Shown in pieces: positions 17,737 through 26,404 of a stretch of DNA of 64,000 nucleotides (its first letter is position 1; each line of letters opens with the position of its first letter). A program made the position numbers and the translations under genes. Where the stretch lies: NCBI RefSeq assembly GCF_013204855.1, contig NZ_JABMKZ010000003.1:1-64000 (forward strand), in the 5' to 3' direction. The notes under the pieces were generated by a model. It ran no database searches. It worked only from the letters and a program-made list of their open reading frames with translations, and was not told the origin of the DNA. This DNA comes from Paenibacillus alba. GTDB taxonomy: Bacteria; Bacillota; Bacilli; Paenibacillales; NBRC-103111.

Positions 17737-19386
17737 TTAGGACCAACCCCATTTTTTCCTGTAGTCTGTTGGTGTCATTTGCGTGATGCTTCGAAACGTT
17801 TTGACAAAATGCTTGTAGCTTTTGTAGCCGCACATCGAGCAAACATCGGTTACCAGATGCTCCGGCTTTTTCAAGCATTCCTGTGCATATTCAATTCTAA
17901 TTTCGGTCACAAACCGCATGTAATTTTTATCGAGCTTTCTTTTGAACAAACGGCTTAAATAAGAGGGATTGTAGAAGAAACGGTCTGCCACCATCTGCAA
18001 GGTCACATCTTGTGCAATGTGCTGCTTAATGAAGGAAGCGATATGCTCGAATATCAGTACGTCTTGCTGCTGATTGTGCGAGGAGCCGCCTTTGTAAACC
18101 GTTCCCAGATGAGCCATCCAAGCGCCAAGCCAATGAAAGAGAGCATCAAGTGTCGGGAAATCATCCACGCATGTCAGGGTTAATAGCTTATCACTATATA
18201 CGCCTTCGATGGGGATACCATTTTTAATTGCAAAGCGAATGGAAACGCTAATGATTTCTTGTAAATAAGCTAGCCATTTCGCTGGCGAAATATGGGGCAT
18301 ATGGATTACGATTTCCTGTCCTAAGCGCTGTAAAAGCTGCTGAATGTCCACTTCGTTTGCGCTTTCAATACTGGCCAGGAGCTGTTTTTTATCATTCTCA
18401 TTCAGTTGAATTAACGCCGTCTTATGGGCATGAGGTATATCGCCGGACGGAAGAAAGAAGAGAGAGCGATCCTTGTGATAATAACGCTGAAGCAAGGCTT
18501 TGTCCGTTTGCTGCAGCATTATACTTAACTCCGACAATTGATTCGTCAGCGTGCCGATGGCCATGAACAGTGAAACGGCAAGTGTTTGATTGACTTGCTC
18601 TATGAATTGCTTTAAGTGATCTCGGGCGCTTTCCTGCGCAGATGTGCTCCCCCCAGAATCCATGATCACAATGACGTATAATTTGGATTTGTACATATAG
18701 GTTAGAGTTTGTCTGTGAATCTGATTGCCATAAAGGAAAGATACAGCCTGTTCGATCATGGTTAAAGCTTGCTGTCTTAATATTTTTTTGGATGGAGGAA
18801 GCGCTGACATGACGGGCAGCCAAGTGACGACAAGTGGGAGATAGGTGTAATTGTCGCTGTCGAAATCATACAGATGCTGCAATCCGTCTTCTCCAATAAG
18901 CAGTTGTTCTTCTTCAAGCAGCAATTGAACAAACTCACTGCCTTTGTACAGCTTGCTTTCTCTGGAGGCTTGTTCCCACTGGGAATGGGTTTGCACGTTG
19001 TTATGATTGTGGACGACTTGCTTCATGCAGGCTTGAATGGTAGCCAAGCTATCTTCATATTCCAAGGGTTTAAGCAGAAAAGCGTGCACACCGCCCAAGC
19101 GGATGGCTCTCTGGGCATACTCAAATTCATTAAAACCTGTCAAAATGATAAATACGGTATCAGGCAGCTTCAAGCGAATTTGTTCAATCATTTGAAGTCC
19201 GTCCATCTCGGGCATGCGAATATCCGTGATCACCAGATCTGGCCGCTCTCGCCATGCTGTTTCTATGCCGGTCTTTCCATTATCTGCGTCGACAATGGAA
19301 GTAACGCCTAGTTCCTGCCAAGCAAAATAATGCTTAAGACCTGTTCTGATGAGTGGTTCATCCTCGACAATCATAAGTTTATACAT
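17737..19386 (-). CDS. YesN-type response regulator with AraC output domain
   Basis: A 549-residue protein. The N-terminal receiver has acidic residues in MIVEDEP, phosphoacceptor Asp55 in VITDIRMPEMDG, and the conserved Lys in FLLKPLEY. A long middle region leads to a C-terminal AraC/XylS pair of helix-turn-helix motifs (NPSYLSRLFKRKL, then CGYKSYKHFVKTFRS). The start ATG has a GTGGGGGA Shine-Dalgarno. It is transcribed away from the binding-protein gene at 19603, with 216 bases between them containing a long inverted repeat. This divergent layout is typical of YesMN control of sugar importers. Confidence 0.9.
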   Translation of the reverse strand: MYKLMIVEDEPLIRTGLKHYFAWQELGVTSIVDADNGKTGIETAWRERPDLVITDIRMPEMDGLQMIEQIRLKLPDTVFIILTGFNEFEYAQRAIRLGGVHAFLLKPLEYEDSLATIQACMKQVVHNHNNVQTHSQWEQASRESKLYKGSEFVQLLLEEEQLLIGEDGLQHLYDFDSDNYTYLPLVVTWLPVMSALPPSKKILRQQALTMIEQAVSFLYGNQIHRQTLTYMYKSKLYVIVIMDSGGSTSAQESARDHLKQFIEQVNQTLAVSLFMAIGTLTNQLSELSIMLQQTDKALLQRYYHKDRSLFFLPSGDIPHAHKTALIQLNENDKKQLLASIESANEVDIQQLLQRLGQEIVIHMPHISPAKWLAYLQEIISVSIRFAIKNGIPIEGVYSDKLLTLTCVDDFPTLDALFHWLGAWMAHLGTVYKGGSSHNQQQDVLIFEHIASFIKQHIAQDVTLQMVADRFFYNPSYLSRLFKRKLDKNYMRFVTEIRIEYAQECLKKPEHLVTDVCSMCGYKSYKHFVKTFRSITQMTPTDYRKKWGWS

Positions 19387-19405
19387 GAATCCCCCACAAG
19401 GTTAA

Positions 19406-19486
19406 GACCTGTTTATTCTTTACACAAATTATATACTAAAAATCGCGATAAATCGTGATTGTAAATGTTAGGTAAACAAACAGGTC
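19406..19486. promoter_or_regulatory. Inverted repeat GACCTGTTT / AAACAGGTC in the divergent promoter region
   Basis: GACCTGTTT at 19406-19414 and its exact complement AAACAGGTC at 19478-19486 flank an AT-rich stretch between the response regulator and the binding-protein gene. Arms this far apart suit two protein-binding sites, possibly for the AraC-type regulator. A smaller near-palindrome, TCGCGATAAATCGTGA, lies between them. The function is inferred from position only. Confidence 0.45.
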
Positions 19487-19602
19487 AGAATACGACCATG
19501 GAAGTAAAAACTCGGGGATTCTATCGATTTTCATTCTGCCTTATGCTAGGTGCAAGGAATGAGAGCAATTTACTATTCCAATAAATTCACGGGGGTACTT
19601 AG

Positions 19603-20988
19603 ATGAGGGCAATGAAAAAAGGGTTAATGACAGTTTTAGGCGTCGCGCTTGTAGGATCACAGCTAGTAGCATGTTCCAATACGACTGATCAGAATAAGCC
19701 TGCAGCCACACAAGATGCTCAGAAGCCTGCGGCAACCCAAGCGGCTGCCAAGCCTGTAGAGATTACATGGTGGAACTTCCCTAACTTCCAAACGTTAGAT
19801 GGCGAAGTTGGCAAATACGAGAAACAAATCATTGCTGCCTTCAATGAAAAACATCCTGAAATTAAAGTTAATCTGGAAATGATCACCTTTGATGGTGGTC
19901 CTCAGAAACTGAACGTGGCTATCTCCTCCAATACAGCGCCTGACGTTATCTATGACGCTCCAGGTCGTATTATCGACTGGGGGAAGAAGAAGCTTCTAGC
20001 TCCACTGAATGACATCATACCCGCAGACATCAAGAACGATATTGCTCCAGCTTTCTGGAAGCAATCCACCGTGGGCGACCAGATTGTCATGTATCCTTTG
20101 AACACAGGTCCATTCATGATGGCTGTCAACAAGACCGTATTTGAGAAAATCGGCGCTCTTGACTTGCTTCCATTAAGCAGACCGGATCGTACATGGACAG
20201 TCGCGGAATATGAGAAAGCCTTGAACGCGGTTAAAGAAAAAGCGCCGGAGATCATTCCGACCGGATTCTTCGCAAAAAGTACAGCAGGTGATCAAGGAAC
20301 ACGCGCCTACTTGGCTAACTTGGGTGTCTCCAGATTTTTGACGGAGGATAACAGCAAAGTAGCGATTAATACCGAGAATGCCGGCAAAGCCTTGGATTGG
20401 GTTGTGAAAGCTACCAAAGACAAAATCAGTGTAGCCGGAGCTGCTTCCCTCGCTGCTGCCGATGTGAATGACTTGTTCCTGCAAGGTAAGTTGGCGTTCA
20501 CACTGAATTATTCACCGGTTCTCAAAGCTCAGAATGTGGCGAACAAAAAAGTGCAGTTTGACGATGTGCTGCTGCCATTCCCTACGCTTGATGGATCGAA
20601 GCCTAAATTAGAGCCATTCCTTGGCGGTTTAGCGATTTTCAATAACGGCAATGCCGATAAAATTGCCGCATCGAAGAAATTTATTGACTTCGTCGTGAAC
20701 GATCCGGTTTGGGGTAAGAAAAACATCATTCAAACGGGTGGATTGTCGGCTCGTACATCCATTACAGGACTATATAATGATCCGGAATACAAATATGCCG
20801 ATCTGGCACGTCAATTCATCACGGATCCTCCAACCATTGCAGACGGTTATGCAGAAATTCGCACATTCTGGTTCCCAGAATTGCAACGTGCTCTTACTGG
20901 CGGAGCAACAGGCAAAGAAGCTTTGGATGCCTTTGCCGCTAAAGCGAATGATGCGATTGCCAAAGCGAAAGCGCAAAATCAAAAATAA
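19603..20988 (+). CDS. Carbohydrate ABC transporter substrate-binding lipoprotein
   Basis: A 461-residue extracellular solute-binding protein of the CUT1 class. A lipoprotein signal ends in lipobox LVAC (lipidated Cys24), followed by an Ala/Thr/Pro-rich linker (to about residue 48) and a bilobal binding domain opening EITWWNFPNF. The start ATG has a GGGGG Shine-Dalgarno. It leads a run of six genes ending with sialic-acid catabolic enzymes, so N-acetylneuraminate or a sialoglycan derivative is the probable ligand (inference from operon context, comparable to streptococcal SatA). A stem-loop separates it from the first permease. Confidence 0.88.
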   Translation: MRAMKKGLMTVLGVALVGSQLVACSNTTDQNKPAATQDAQKPAATQAAAKPVEITWWNFPNFQTLDGEVGKYEKQIIAAFNEKHPEIKVNLEMITFDGGPQKLNVAISSNTAPDVIYDAPGRIIDWGKKKLLAPLNDIIPADIKNDIAPAFWKQSTVGDQIVMYPLNTGPFMMAVNKTVFEKIGALDLLPLSRPDRTWTVAEYEKALNAVKEKAPEIIPTGFFAKSTAGDQGTRAYLANLGVSRFLTEDNSKVAINTENAGKALDWVVKATKDKISVAGAASLAAADVNDLFLQGKLAFTLNYSPVLKAQNVANKKVQFDDVLLPFPTLDGSKPKLEPFLGGLAIFNNGNADKIAASKKFIDFVVNDPVWGKKNIIQTGGLSARTSITGLYNDPEYKYADLARQFITDPPTIADGYAEIRTFWFPELQRALTGGATGKEALDAFAAKANDAIAKAKAQNQK

Positions 20989-21004
20989 AGCAAATTTGGA
21001 GATT

Positions 21005-21034
21005 GGAGTAGCGTAGCAAGCAGCGCTGCTCCTT
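21005..21034 (+). promoter_or_regulatory. Intercistronic stem-loop between binding protein and permease
   Basis: GGAGTAGCG (21005-21013) pairs with CGCTGCTCC (21024-21032), followed by only three T. The likely role is mRNA 3'-end stabilisation or partial termination, giving more binding protein than permease. A comparable hairpin sits at the same place in the second importer operon (48624-48663). Confidence 0.55.
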
Positions 21035-21064
21035 TCACTAAACACATGAAATGGGGAGAAGGAA

Positions 21065-21961
21065 ATGGAGGCAACGGTTAGCAAATCGAGAAAATTTGTC
21101 ATACGCGACTGGCTGATGAGCTATCTCTTTTTACTTCCAGCGTTTGGATTTTTTCTAGTTTTTGTCGCATATCCGATGCTAAGAGGCGTTTATATTAGTT
21201 TTTTTGATTATTCACTGCGGAATTTTGACTTCGTTGGACTAGATAATTATGTCTCTTTATTTCATAACGAAACGTTCCTGAAGTCCATGCGAAATACGAT
21301 ATTGCTTGTCGTTATTGCGGTTCCTATCGTCATTGTGTTTTCCGTATTCGTGGCTGTTAACATTTATAAAATGAAGGAATTGTCCAGATCATTTTTCAGA
21401 GGCGTTTTTTATTTGCCGGCTGTATCTTCGGTCGTAAGCATTACGGTCGTTTGGGGATGGATTTATCATCCAAACTATGGGATTCTCAATTATTTGACAG
21501 GCATGCTTGGGTTTGAGCCTATATCCTGGTTAGGCGATACGAGAACTGCTCTATTAGCCATCATAGCTGTTTTAATCACCACATCGGTCGGCCAGCCGAT
21601 CATTCTGTATGTCGCTTCGTTGGGCAACATTCCCACTTCCTATATGGAGGCAGCGGAAATCGACCGTGCAACACCATGGCAGATTTTCTTGAAAATCGTG
21701 TGGCCGATGCTGATGCCGACCAATCTCTACGTCATTGTTATTACTACGATTAATACGTTTCAGTGCTTCGCGCTCATCCAATTGCTAACATCAGGTGGTC
21801 CTGTGTATAGCACATCCACTGTCATGTACGGCGTATATGAACAAGCGTTTCTACTCGGGCACTTCGGAATTGCTTCCGCGATGGGCATTCTGTTGGCGAT
21901 CGTGATCGGAATCATCTCGACGATCCAATTCAAATATTTCGGCAGCGATGTAGAGTACTAG
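21065..21961 (+). CDS. Carbohydrate ABC transporter permease (MalF-type)
   Basis: A 298-residue inner-membrane permease with six predicted transmembrane helices. The EAA loop begins EAAEIDRATPWQIF and docks the ATPase. The ORF starts at ATG 21065 behind GGGGAGAAGG. It is followed after nine bases by its MalG-type partner. Together with the upstream lipoprotein it forms a CUT1 importer. No ATPase gene is present in the cluster. Confidence 0.9.
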   Translation: MEATVSKSRKFVIRDWLMSYLFLLPAFGFFLVFVAYPMLRGVYISFFDYSLRNFDFVGLDNYVSLFHNETFLKSMRNTILLVVIAVPIVIVFSVFVAVNIYKMKELSRSFFRGVFYLPAVSSVVSITVVWGWIYHPNYGILNYLTGMLGFEPISWLGDTRTALLAIIAVLITTSVGQPIILYVASLGNIPTSYMEAAEIDRATPWQIFLKIVWPMLMPTNLYVIVITTINTFQCFALIQLLTSGGPVYSTSTVMYGVYEQAFLLGHFGIASAMGILLAIVIGIISTIQFKYFGSDVEY

Positions 21962-21970
21962 GAGGTCACC

Positions 21971-22864
21971 ATGACATCAAATGCACATGTGCAAGTACAT
22001 TCCCAACAGCTTAGGCGCAAAAGCAAAAACAGTTTAAAACGAGAATGGACCCCGATGAAGGTGCTTTCTACTGTTTTGTTGCTGATATCGACGCTAGTTT
22101 TTATCTTTCCGTTTTATTGGATTGTGACAGGAGCTTTTAAAATTCAAACGGTAGCGACAGCCATTCCGCCGGAGTGGTTCCCGCTTAAACCGACCTTGAG
22201 CAACTGGCTGGAACTGTTCAAAAACCCGATTTGGCGCTGGACGCTGAACAGTTTTATCATATCTATCGTTGAAATGGCGGCGGTGTGCCTTGTTTCTTCG
22301 ACGGCTGGCTATGTGCTTGCCAAGAAATTATTTCCCGGCAGAAAAATCATCTTCACGATGTTTATTGCAGCGATGGCACTGCCTAAGCAAGTTATTCTTG
22401 TTCCGCTGTTTACCATGTTGGCTAACTTCGGTTGGGTCAATACGTACCATGGACTCATTCTGCCGGCGATCGGCTGGCCGTTTGGCGTGTTCCTGATGAA
22501 GCAGTTCGCGCAAACCATTCCAGGCGAATTGATTGAGGCGGCGAAGATGGATGGCTGCTCAGAAATCCGCTTGTTTTCAACGATTGTTTTGCCGCTGCTT
22601 AAGCCTGCTTTGGGTGCTTTGGCTATTTTCACCTTTATTGCTTCATGGAATGACTATTTCAGCCAACTGATTATGGTGCGCTCCACGTCCATGATGACAC
22701 TTCCGCTTGGTGTCTCTATGATGACGACGCAAAGTGAATTTTTGACCAACTATGGCGTGTTGATGGCAGGTGCGGCACTGGCTTCCGTGCCGATGATTGC
22801 GATATTCCTCATCTTCCAGAAAGCATTTACACAAGGGATTACGATGGGTGCTGTAAAAGGGTAA
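21971..22864 (+). CDS. Carbohydrate ABC transporter permease (MalG-type)
   Basis: A 297-residue permease. A basic cytoplasmic N-terminus of about 30 residues precedes six transmembrane helices, and the EAA loop begins EAAKMDGCSEIRLF. It ends in TMGAVKG, the usual C-terminus of MalG-class proteins. A TAGGAGGTCACC ribosome site precedes the ATG. Its stop overlaps a short out-of-phase start, and the lyase gene's real ATG follows 39 bases later. It forms the heterodimeric channel with the preceding permease. Confidence 0.9.
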   Translation: MTSNAHVQVHSQQLRRKSKNSLKREWTPMKVLSTVLLLISTLVFIFPFYWIVTGAFKIQTVATAIPPEWFPLKPTLSNWLELFKNPIWRWTLNSFIISIVEMAAVCLVSSTAGYVLAKKLFPGRKIIFTMFIAAMALPKQVILVPLFTMLANFGWVNTYHGLILPAIGWPFGVFLMKQFAQTIPGELIEAAKMDGCSEIRLFSTIVLPLLKPALGALAIFTFIASWNDYFSQLIMVRSTSMMTLPLGVSMMTTQSEFLTNYGVLMAGAALASVPMIAIFLIFQKAFTQGITMGAVKG

Positions 22865-22902
22865 TGAACGAAGAGAGAAAAAAACTCGGAGGTAGGAACA
22901 TA

Positions 22903-23832
22903 ATGAAAACCTATGACTTAGAACGCTTTAAAGGGATAACGATTGCCATGTATTCAAGCTATAACGAGGCAGGTGACATTGATCAAAAAGCTGCGCGACA
23001 ACTAGCGCGTTACTATGCCAAGTCAGGTGTCAAAGGGCTGTATGTAGGAGGAAGTTCAGGAGAAGGCATGCTGCAATCGGTGGAAGAACGCAAGCAAATG
23101 TTGGAGTCTGTTGTGGCAGAAGTTGGCCAAGAGCTGACGATTATCGCGCATGTCGGTGCTGCTGCTACCCGTGACAGTGTAGAGCTGGCTCGCCATGCCG
23201 AAGCTGTAGGGGCTCATGCGGTGTCTGCTGTGCCGGCCATTTATTACCGGCTATCGCCTCAAAGTGTGGAAACACATTGGCAAGAGATCGTTGACAGTAC
23301 CGATCTGCCATTCATTATTTACCATATTCCACAAACGACGGGCTTCCAATTATCGAAGAGTCTTCTCGTCAAAATGGCGGAACAAGACAAAGTCATCGGT
23401 GTCAAAATCTCAGCCGAAAGCACCTTTGAGCTGCAGCAGTTCAAGGCTGCCGGAGGGAAAGATTTCTTGGTCCTTAATGGTCCTGACGAACAATACTTGG
23501 CTGGGCGAAGCATAGGCGCAGATGGAGGAATCGGCGGTACTTATGGCGTTATGCCTGAGCTTTTTCTGAAAATCGAAAGCTGCTATGTCCAAGGGCAAAT
23601 GGCCGAGGCTCAGAAATGGCAGTTTATCGTTAATGAGCTTATAGTCGAATTGCTATCCTTCCCATCCTTATATGGAGCTTGCAAAGCTATTTTAAAACTT
23701 CGTGGCTATGATACCGGCGAACCAAGGCTGCCGCTGCTGCCCATCCCAGCTTCTGAATTGAAGCGTGTAGAGAAATTAAACCAGCGGATCTTAAGCTATA
23801 TTTCGCAAGCTGAAGGGGTCGTACAAGAATGA
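22903..23832 (+). CDS. nanA: N-acetylneuraminate lyase-type aldolase (DHDPS family)
   Basis: A 309-residue class I aldolase. The phosphate/carboxylate loop reads GGSSGEGM, closer to the NanA GGSTGE form than to the DHDPS GTTGES form. Catalytic Tyr lies in FIIYHIP and the Schiff-base Lys in VIGVKIS. The ATG at 22903 behind CGGAGG is preferred over the open frame's upstream ATG at 22864. It cleaves sialic acid to ManNAc and pyruvate (family knowledge). The next gene overlaps by four bases and encodes the ManNAc-6-phosphate epimerase, which strengthens the assignment. 2-Keto-3-deoxy-gluconate-type substrates remain possible from sequence alone. Confidence 0.85.
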   Translation: MKTYDLERFKGITIAMYSSYNEAGDIDQKAARQLARYYAKSGVKGLYVGGSSGEGMLQSVEERKQMLESVVAEVGQELTIIAHVGAAATRDSVELARHAEAVGAHAVSAVPAIYYRLSPQSVETHWQEIVDSTDLPFIIYHIPQTTGFQLSKSLLVKMAEQDKVIGVKISAESTFELQQFKAAGGKDFLVLNGPDEQYLAGRSIGADGGIGGTYGVMPELFLKIESCYVQGQMAEAQKWQFIVNELIVELLSFPSLYGACKAILKLRGYDTGEPRLPLLPIPASELKRVEKLNQRILSYISQAEGVVQE

Positions 23833-24509
23833 ACGGACCTCGCGATATTTTTACGGTCAAAGGATTAATTGTCTCTTGTCAGGCGCTTGCTGATGAGCCG
23901 CTTCATGGTGGAGATACGATGGCCAAAATGGCAAGAGCAGCGGTAAGTGCGGGTGCGATAGGCATTCGGACGAATGGAGTTGTCGATATTGTCAAGATCA
24001 AACAAGAGGTGGATGTGCCTGTCATTGGTCTTATCAAAAAGGATATCGAAGGGTCGGACATATTCATTACGCCAACGATAGATGAAGTGAAGGCAATTGT
24101 GATGGCAGGAGCGGACATTGTTGCTTTGGATGTGACGGATCGAGAAGGCCGATTGGATGCAGTAAAACCGCTCATTGCCTATGCCCACGAGATGGGGGTC
24201 GCCGTTATGGCGGATATTTCTACACTGGATGAAGGACTTGCAGCGGAGCAATTGGGTGTGGACTACATCGGCACCACCCTTTCCGGCTATACCTCTTACA
24301 GCAGGCAGGCTGAGGAGCCGGATTTTGAGCTGCTTCGGCAGTTAGTAGAGAAAGTGAAAGTCCCTGTTGTTGCTGAAGGACGTATTTGGACACCAGAGGA
24401 TGCCGCTAAAGCGTTGGCAACTGGGGCAGCCTACGTCGTGGTGGGGAGCGCCATTACTAGGCCGCAATTAATTACCGCACGTTATGTTCAAGCATTGCGC
24501 AATCTTTAG
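23829..24509 (+). CDS. nanE: N-acetylmannosamine-6-phosphate 2-epimerase
   Basis: A 226-residue TIM-barrel protein of the NanE family. It begins with a GLIVSCQALADEPLHG segment, has the conserved GLIKKD and DVTDREGR segments, and ends with VVAEGRIWTPEDA followed by the phosphate-binding VVVGSAITRP. It converts ManNAc-6P to GlcNAc-6P in the cytoplasm. It overlaps the lyase gene by four bases and lies 17 bases before the ROK kinase. NanE is diagnostic for sialic acid or ManNAc use, so it anchors the interpretation of the whole operon. Confidence 0.92.
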   Translation: MNGPRDIFTVKGLIVSCQALADEPLHGGDTMAKMARAAVSAGAIGIRTNGVVDIVKIKQEVDVPVIGLIKKDIEGSDIFITPTIDEVKAIVMAGADIVALDVTDREGRLDAVKPLIAYAHEMGVAVMADISTLDEGLAAEQLGVDYIGTTLSGYTSYSRQAEEPDFELLRQLVEKVKVPVVAEGRIWTPEDAAKALATGAAYVVVGSAITRPQLITARYVQALRNL

Positions 24510-24526
24510 GGGCAGGGGGATAATCC

Positions 24527-25513
24527 ATGGAAATGAACCTTCATGATCCGGATTCGGACTATGCCATTGGTGTTGATATCGGCGGAACGAAAATTAATGC
24601 CGGTGTAGTCAATTCGCAGGGCGAGGTGCTGCACACCGTCAGCCTAGCGACATGCGCCGGTCAGGTGAACACCGCCGATCGCGTGCAGCAAGCCATTCAA
24701 CAATTGATTGCTGAAGCAAGTGCGAAGCAGCCAAATCTTCGCTACAAAGGAATTGGCGTAGGCAGTGCCGGTCAAGTCGATTGGGAGGAAGGCAGCATTC
24801 GTTCAGCTTCCGATATCCTCCCCGGCTATGCGGGGACTCCACTTCGCAGCTTGCTGCAGAAGTGGTTTGCGTTGCCAACGATCGTGGACAACGATGTAAA
24901 CGTATTGGCTTTGACAGAGAAGCATCTTGGAGCAGGCAAAGCTGTGGATCATTTCCTTTGTCTGGCGCTGGGGACTGGCGTTGGCGGAGCTATTGTTGTG
25001 AATGGTCAACTGGTTCACGGGTGTTGGGGAGCAGGGGGAGAGTTAGGCCACCTGTCCGTAGATTTTAACGGTCTGCCCTGCCTTTGCGGTGGGATCGGCT
25101 GCCTTGAGCAGTATGCGTCAGGAACGAATATAGCTCGGCGTATGCTGGAACGGCTGGCGCAAATCGGAAGCCGGGAGGAATCATTGGATTCTCGCATGGT
25201 GTTTGCGCGCTGGCGGGCAGGGGATGTTACGGCAACGGAAATTATGAATGAGACGATAGCTGCGCTTGGCGCCGCAATGGCGTCATTCATCCATATGTTC
25301 AATCCGGCATTAATCGTGATTGGCGGCGGGGTCGCTGAGGCGGGGGGGCCGTTGCTCGATGGGATCCGGAACGAAGTGACACGCAGATCCATGCCTTCGA
25401 TGCGAGAGGGCGTTCAAATCGAATTGGCGTACCATGGCAATTGGAGTGGGATGATTGGCGCTGCGCTGCAAATCTGGGAGTATCCTTTCGTTAAGGCATC
25501 GAGCCTGCGTTGA
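24527..25513 (+). CDS. nanK: ROK-family sugar kinase, probable N-acetylmannosamine kinase
   Basis: A 328-residue ROK kinase. It has an N-terminal ATP-binding DIGGTKINAGVV, the catalytic DNDVNVLAL, a GTGVGGAIV segment and the ROK zinc motif GHLSVDF followed by CLCGGIGCLEQYASG. Its position after nanA and nanE fits phosphorylation of ManNAc. The start has a GGGGGAT Shine-Dalgarno 17 bases after nanE. The pathway's next enzymes (NagA, NagB) are not in the window and must be elsewhere. The stop lies just before a 51/61-bp repeat block. Confidence 0.88.
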   Translation: MEMNLHDPDSDYAIGVDIGGTKINAGVVNSQGEVLHTVSLATCAGQVNTADRVQQAIQQLIAEASAKQPNLRYKGIGVGSAGQVDWEEGSIRSASDILPGYAGTPLRSLLQKWFALPTIVDNDVNVLALTEKHLGAGKAVDHFLCLALGTGVGGAIVVNGQLVHGCWGAGGELGHLSVDFNGLPCLCGGIGCLEQYASGTNIARRMLERLAQIGSREESLDSRMVFARWRAGDVTATEIMNETIAALGAAMASFIHMFNPALIVIGGGVAEAGGPLLDGIRNEVTRRSMPSMREGVQIELAYHGNWSGMIGAALQIWEYPFVKASSLR

Positions 25514-25520
25514 GGTAGGC

Positions 25521-25769
25521 TGAGCCAGCCCAAAAGGCAGTCTCAGCAGGGGGAAAGCACCGAATCCGCTCTGAGCCTGCCGAAAAGGCAGGCTCAACTG
25601 GCGGAAAAGGCCGCATCCCCGCAAATGCAAGCTGAGCTAGCCAAAAAGGCAGTCTCAGCGGGGAGAAAGTGCCGAATCTGCTCTGAGCCTGCCGAAAAGG
25701 CAGGCTCAACTGGCAAAAAAGGCCGCATCCCCGCAAATGCAAGCTGAGCCAGCCGAATTTGCGAAAGCC
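25521..25769. repeat. Second 51/61-bp compound repeat block
   Basis: Units start with TGAG at 25521, 25572, 25633, 25684 and 25745, with spacings of 51, 61, 51 and 61, the same alternation as at 10528-11006. Units at 25572 and 25684 carry a perfect hairpin, TGAGCCTGCC-GAAAA-GGCAGGCTCA. The sequence of the 61-bp half differs from the first locus (GGCCGCATCCCCGCAAATGC), so architecture is conserved more than sequence. Like the first block, it lies just after the end of an operon. Confidence 0.85.
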
Positions 25770-25872
25770 AAAAGAAACCAAACCTTGGTAAAATGGAAGC
25801 GTCGAGCAACCATTGAACTCGGAGCGGTTTTTTTGGTTTTCTTTTGGTTTTCTTTTGTACGTACTAATATAG

Positions 25873-25897
25873 TAAAAAAAGGCCAAGCGGCCTCTAT
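25873..25897 (-). terminator. Terminator of the leftward hypothetical gene
   Basis: On the minus strand, AGGCCGCTTGGCCT followed by seven T forms a short G/C hairpin with a T-run, 13 bases after the stop codon of the gene ending at 25910. Confidence 0.75.
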
Positions 25898-25909
25898 TAT
25901 TATTAGCTG

Positions 25910-26284
25910 CTAAGCATGGACAACCTGCTTGAGTTCCAGTTTGACTGTGGTCAAATAGGTGAGCTCAGGTGTTGAGAAAAAGTCTGCCAAGCGCCGAAGT
26001 CGCATGTAAATCGTGCGTAAAATAACGGAATCCATTTCCGTGATCATACTCCGATTCGCGATATAATCCTGCATGCTTACCTTGATCAGGTAGTCGCTGT
26101 CGCGCAACTCGGCAGATCTTTGCTTATTTGAAAGGTCTCCGGGATTCAGGGAATATGTCGTTTGCCGGAGAGCGCTTTGATAAAGTTCGAGGCAAGCTTT
26201 GGAGATATGTACGAATCTTTTGGCTCCTATTGCATCCGTTACAGCAAGTAATTGATTTTTTGCATCCAATGAGCTTTTCTTCAA
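25910..26284 (-). CDS. Hypothetical helical protein, start uncertain
   Basis: A 124-residue frame from a TTG, rich in predicted helix and basic residues; no family recognised. The frame stays open upstream to a TGA at 26402-26404, adding a protein-like stretch (KIHFIETRCINPQDAIIRLL, then TEGIAPHEIVYL). No standard start codon occurs in that extension: only ATT at 26395, or an out-of-frame ATG at 26408 that would join this frame if one A of an A6 run (26377-26382) were lost. The true gene may therefore be about 160 codons with a rare start, a slippage site or a disabling frameshift. It ends at a terminator and has no operon partner. Confidence 0.45.
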   Translation of the reverse strand: MKKSSLDAKNQLLAVTDAIGAKRFVHISKACLELYQSALRQTTYSLNPGDLSNKQRSAELRDSDYLIKVSMQDYIANRSMITEMDSVILRTIYMRLRRLADFFSTPELTYLTTVKLELKQVVHA

Positions 26285-26404
26285 ATAAACGATTTCGTGA
26301 GGGGCAATGCCCTCTGTCAGTAGACGAATAATGATTGCATCCTGCGGGTTGATGCACCGAGTCTCAATAAAATGGATTTTTTCTAGTGTAAGAATACGAA
26401 ATCA

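Noticed and set aside
17734..17742. Readthrough fusion of the YesN regulator and YesM kinase, which are in the same frame with one TAA between them
   Set aside because: Separate proteins are the rule for this family and domain boundaries are complete on both sides. The adjacency is explained by ordinary coupling.
25491..25886. Minus-strand open frames of up to 131 codons at the second repeat block
   Set aside because: Low-complexity translation of the repeat units, overlapping the end of the kinase gene and a terminator. No start context.
26124..26357. Alternative 77-codon minus-strand frame overlapping the hypothetical gene
   Set aside because: Its translation is His/Cys/Arg-rich and irregular, and the overlapping frame is more protein-like. 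It was not used to explain the locus.
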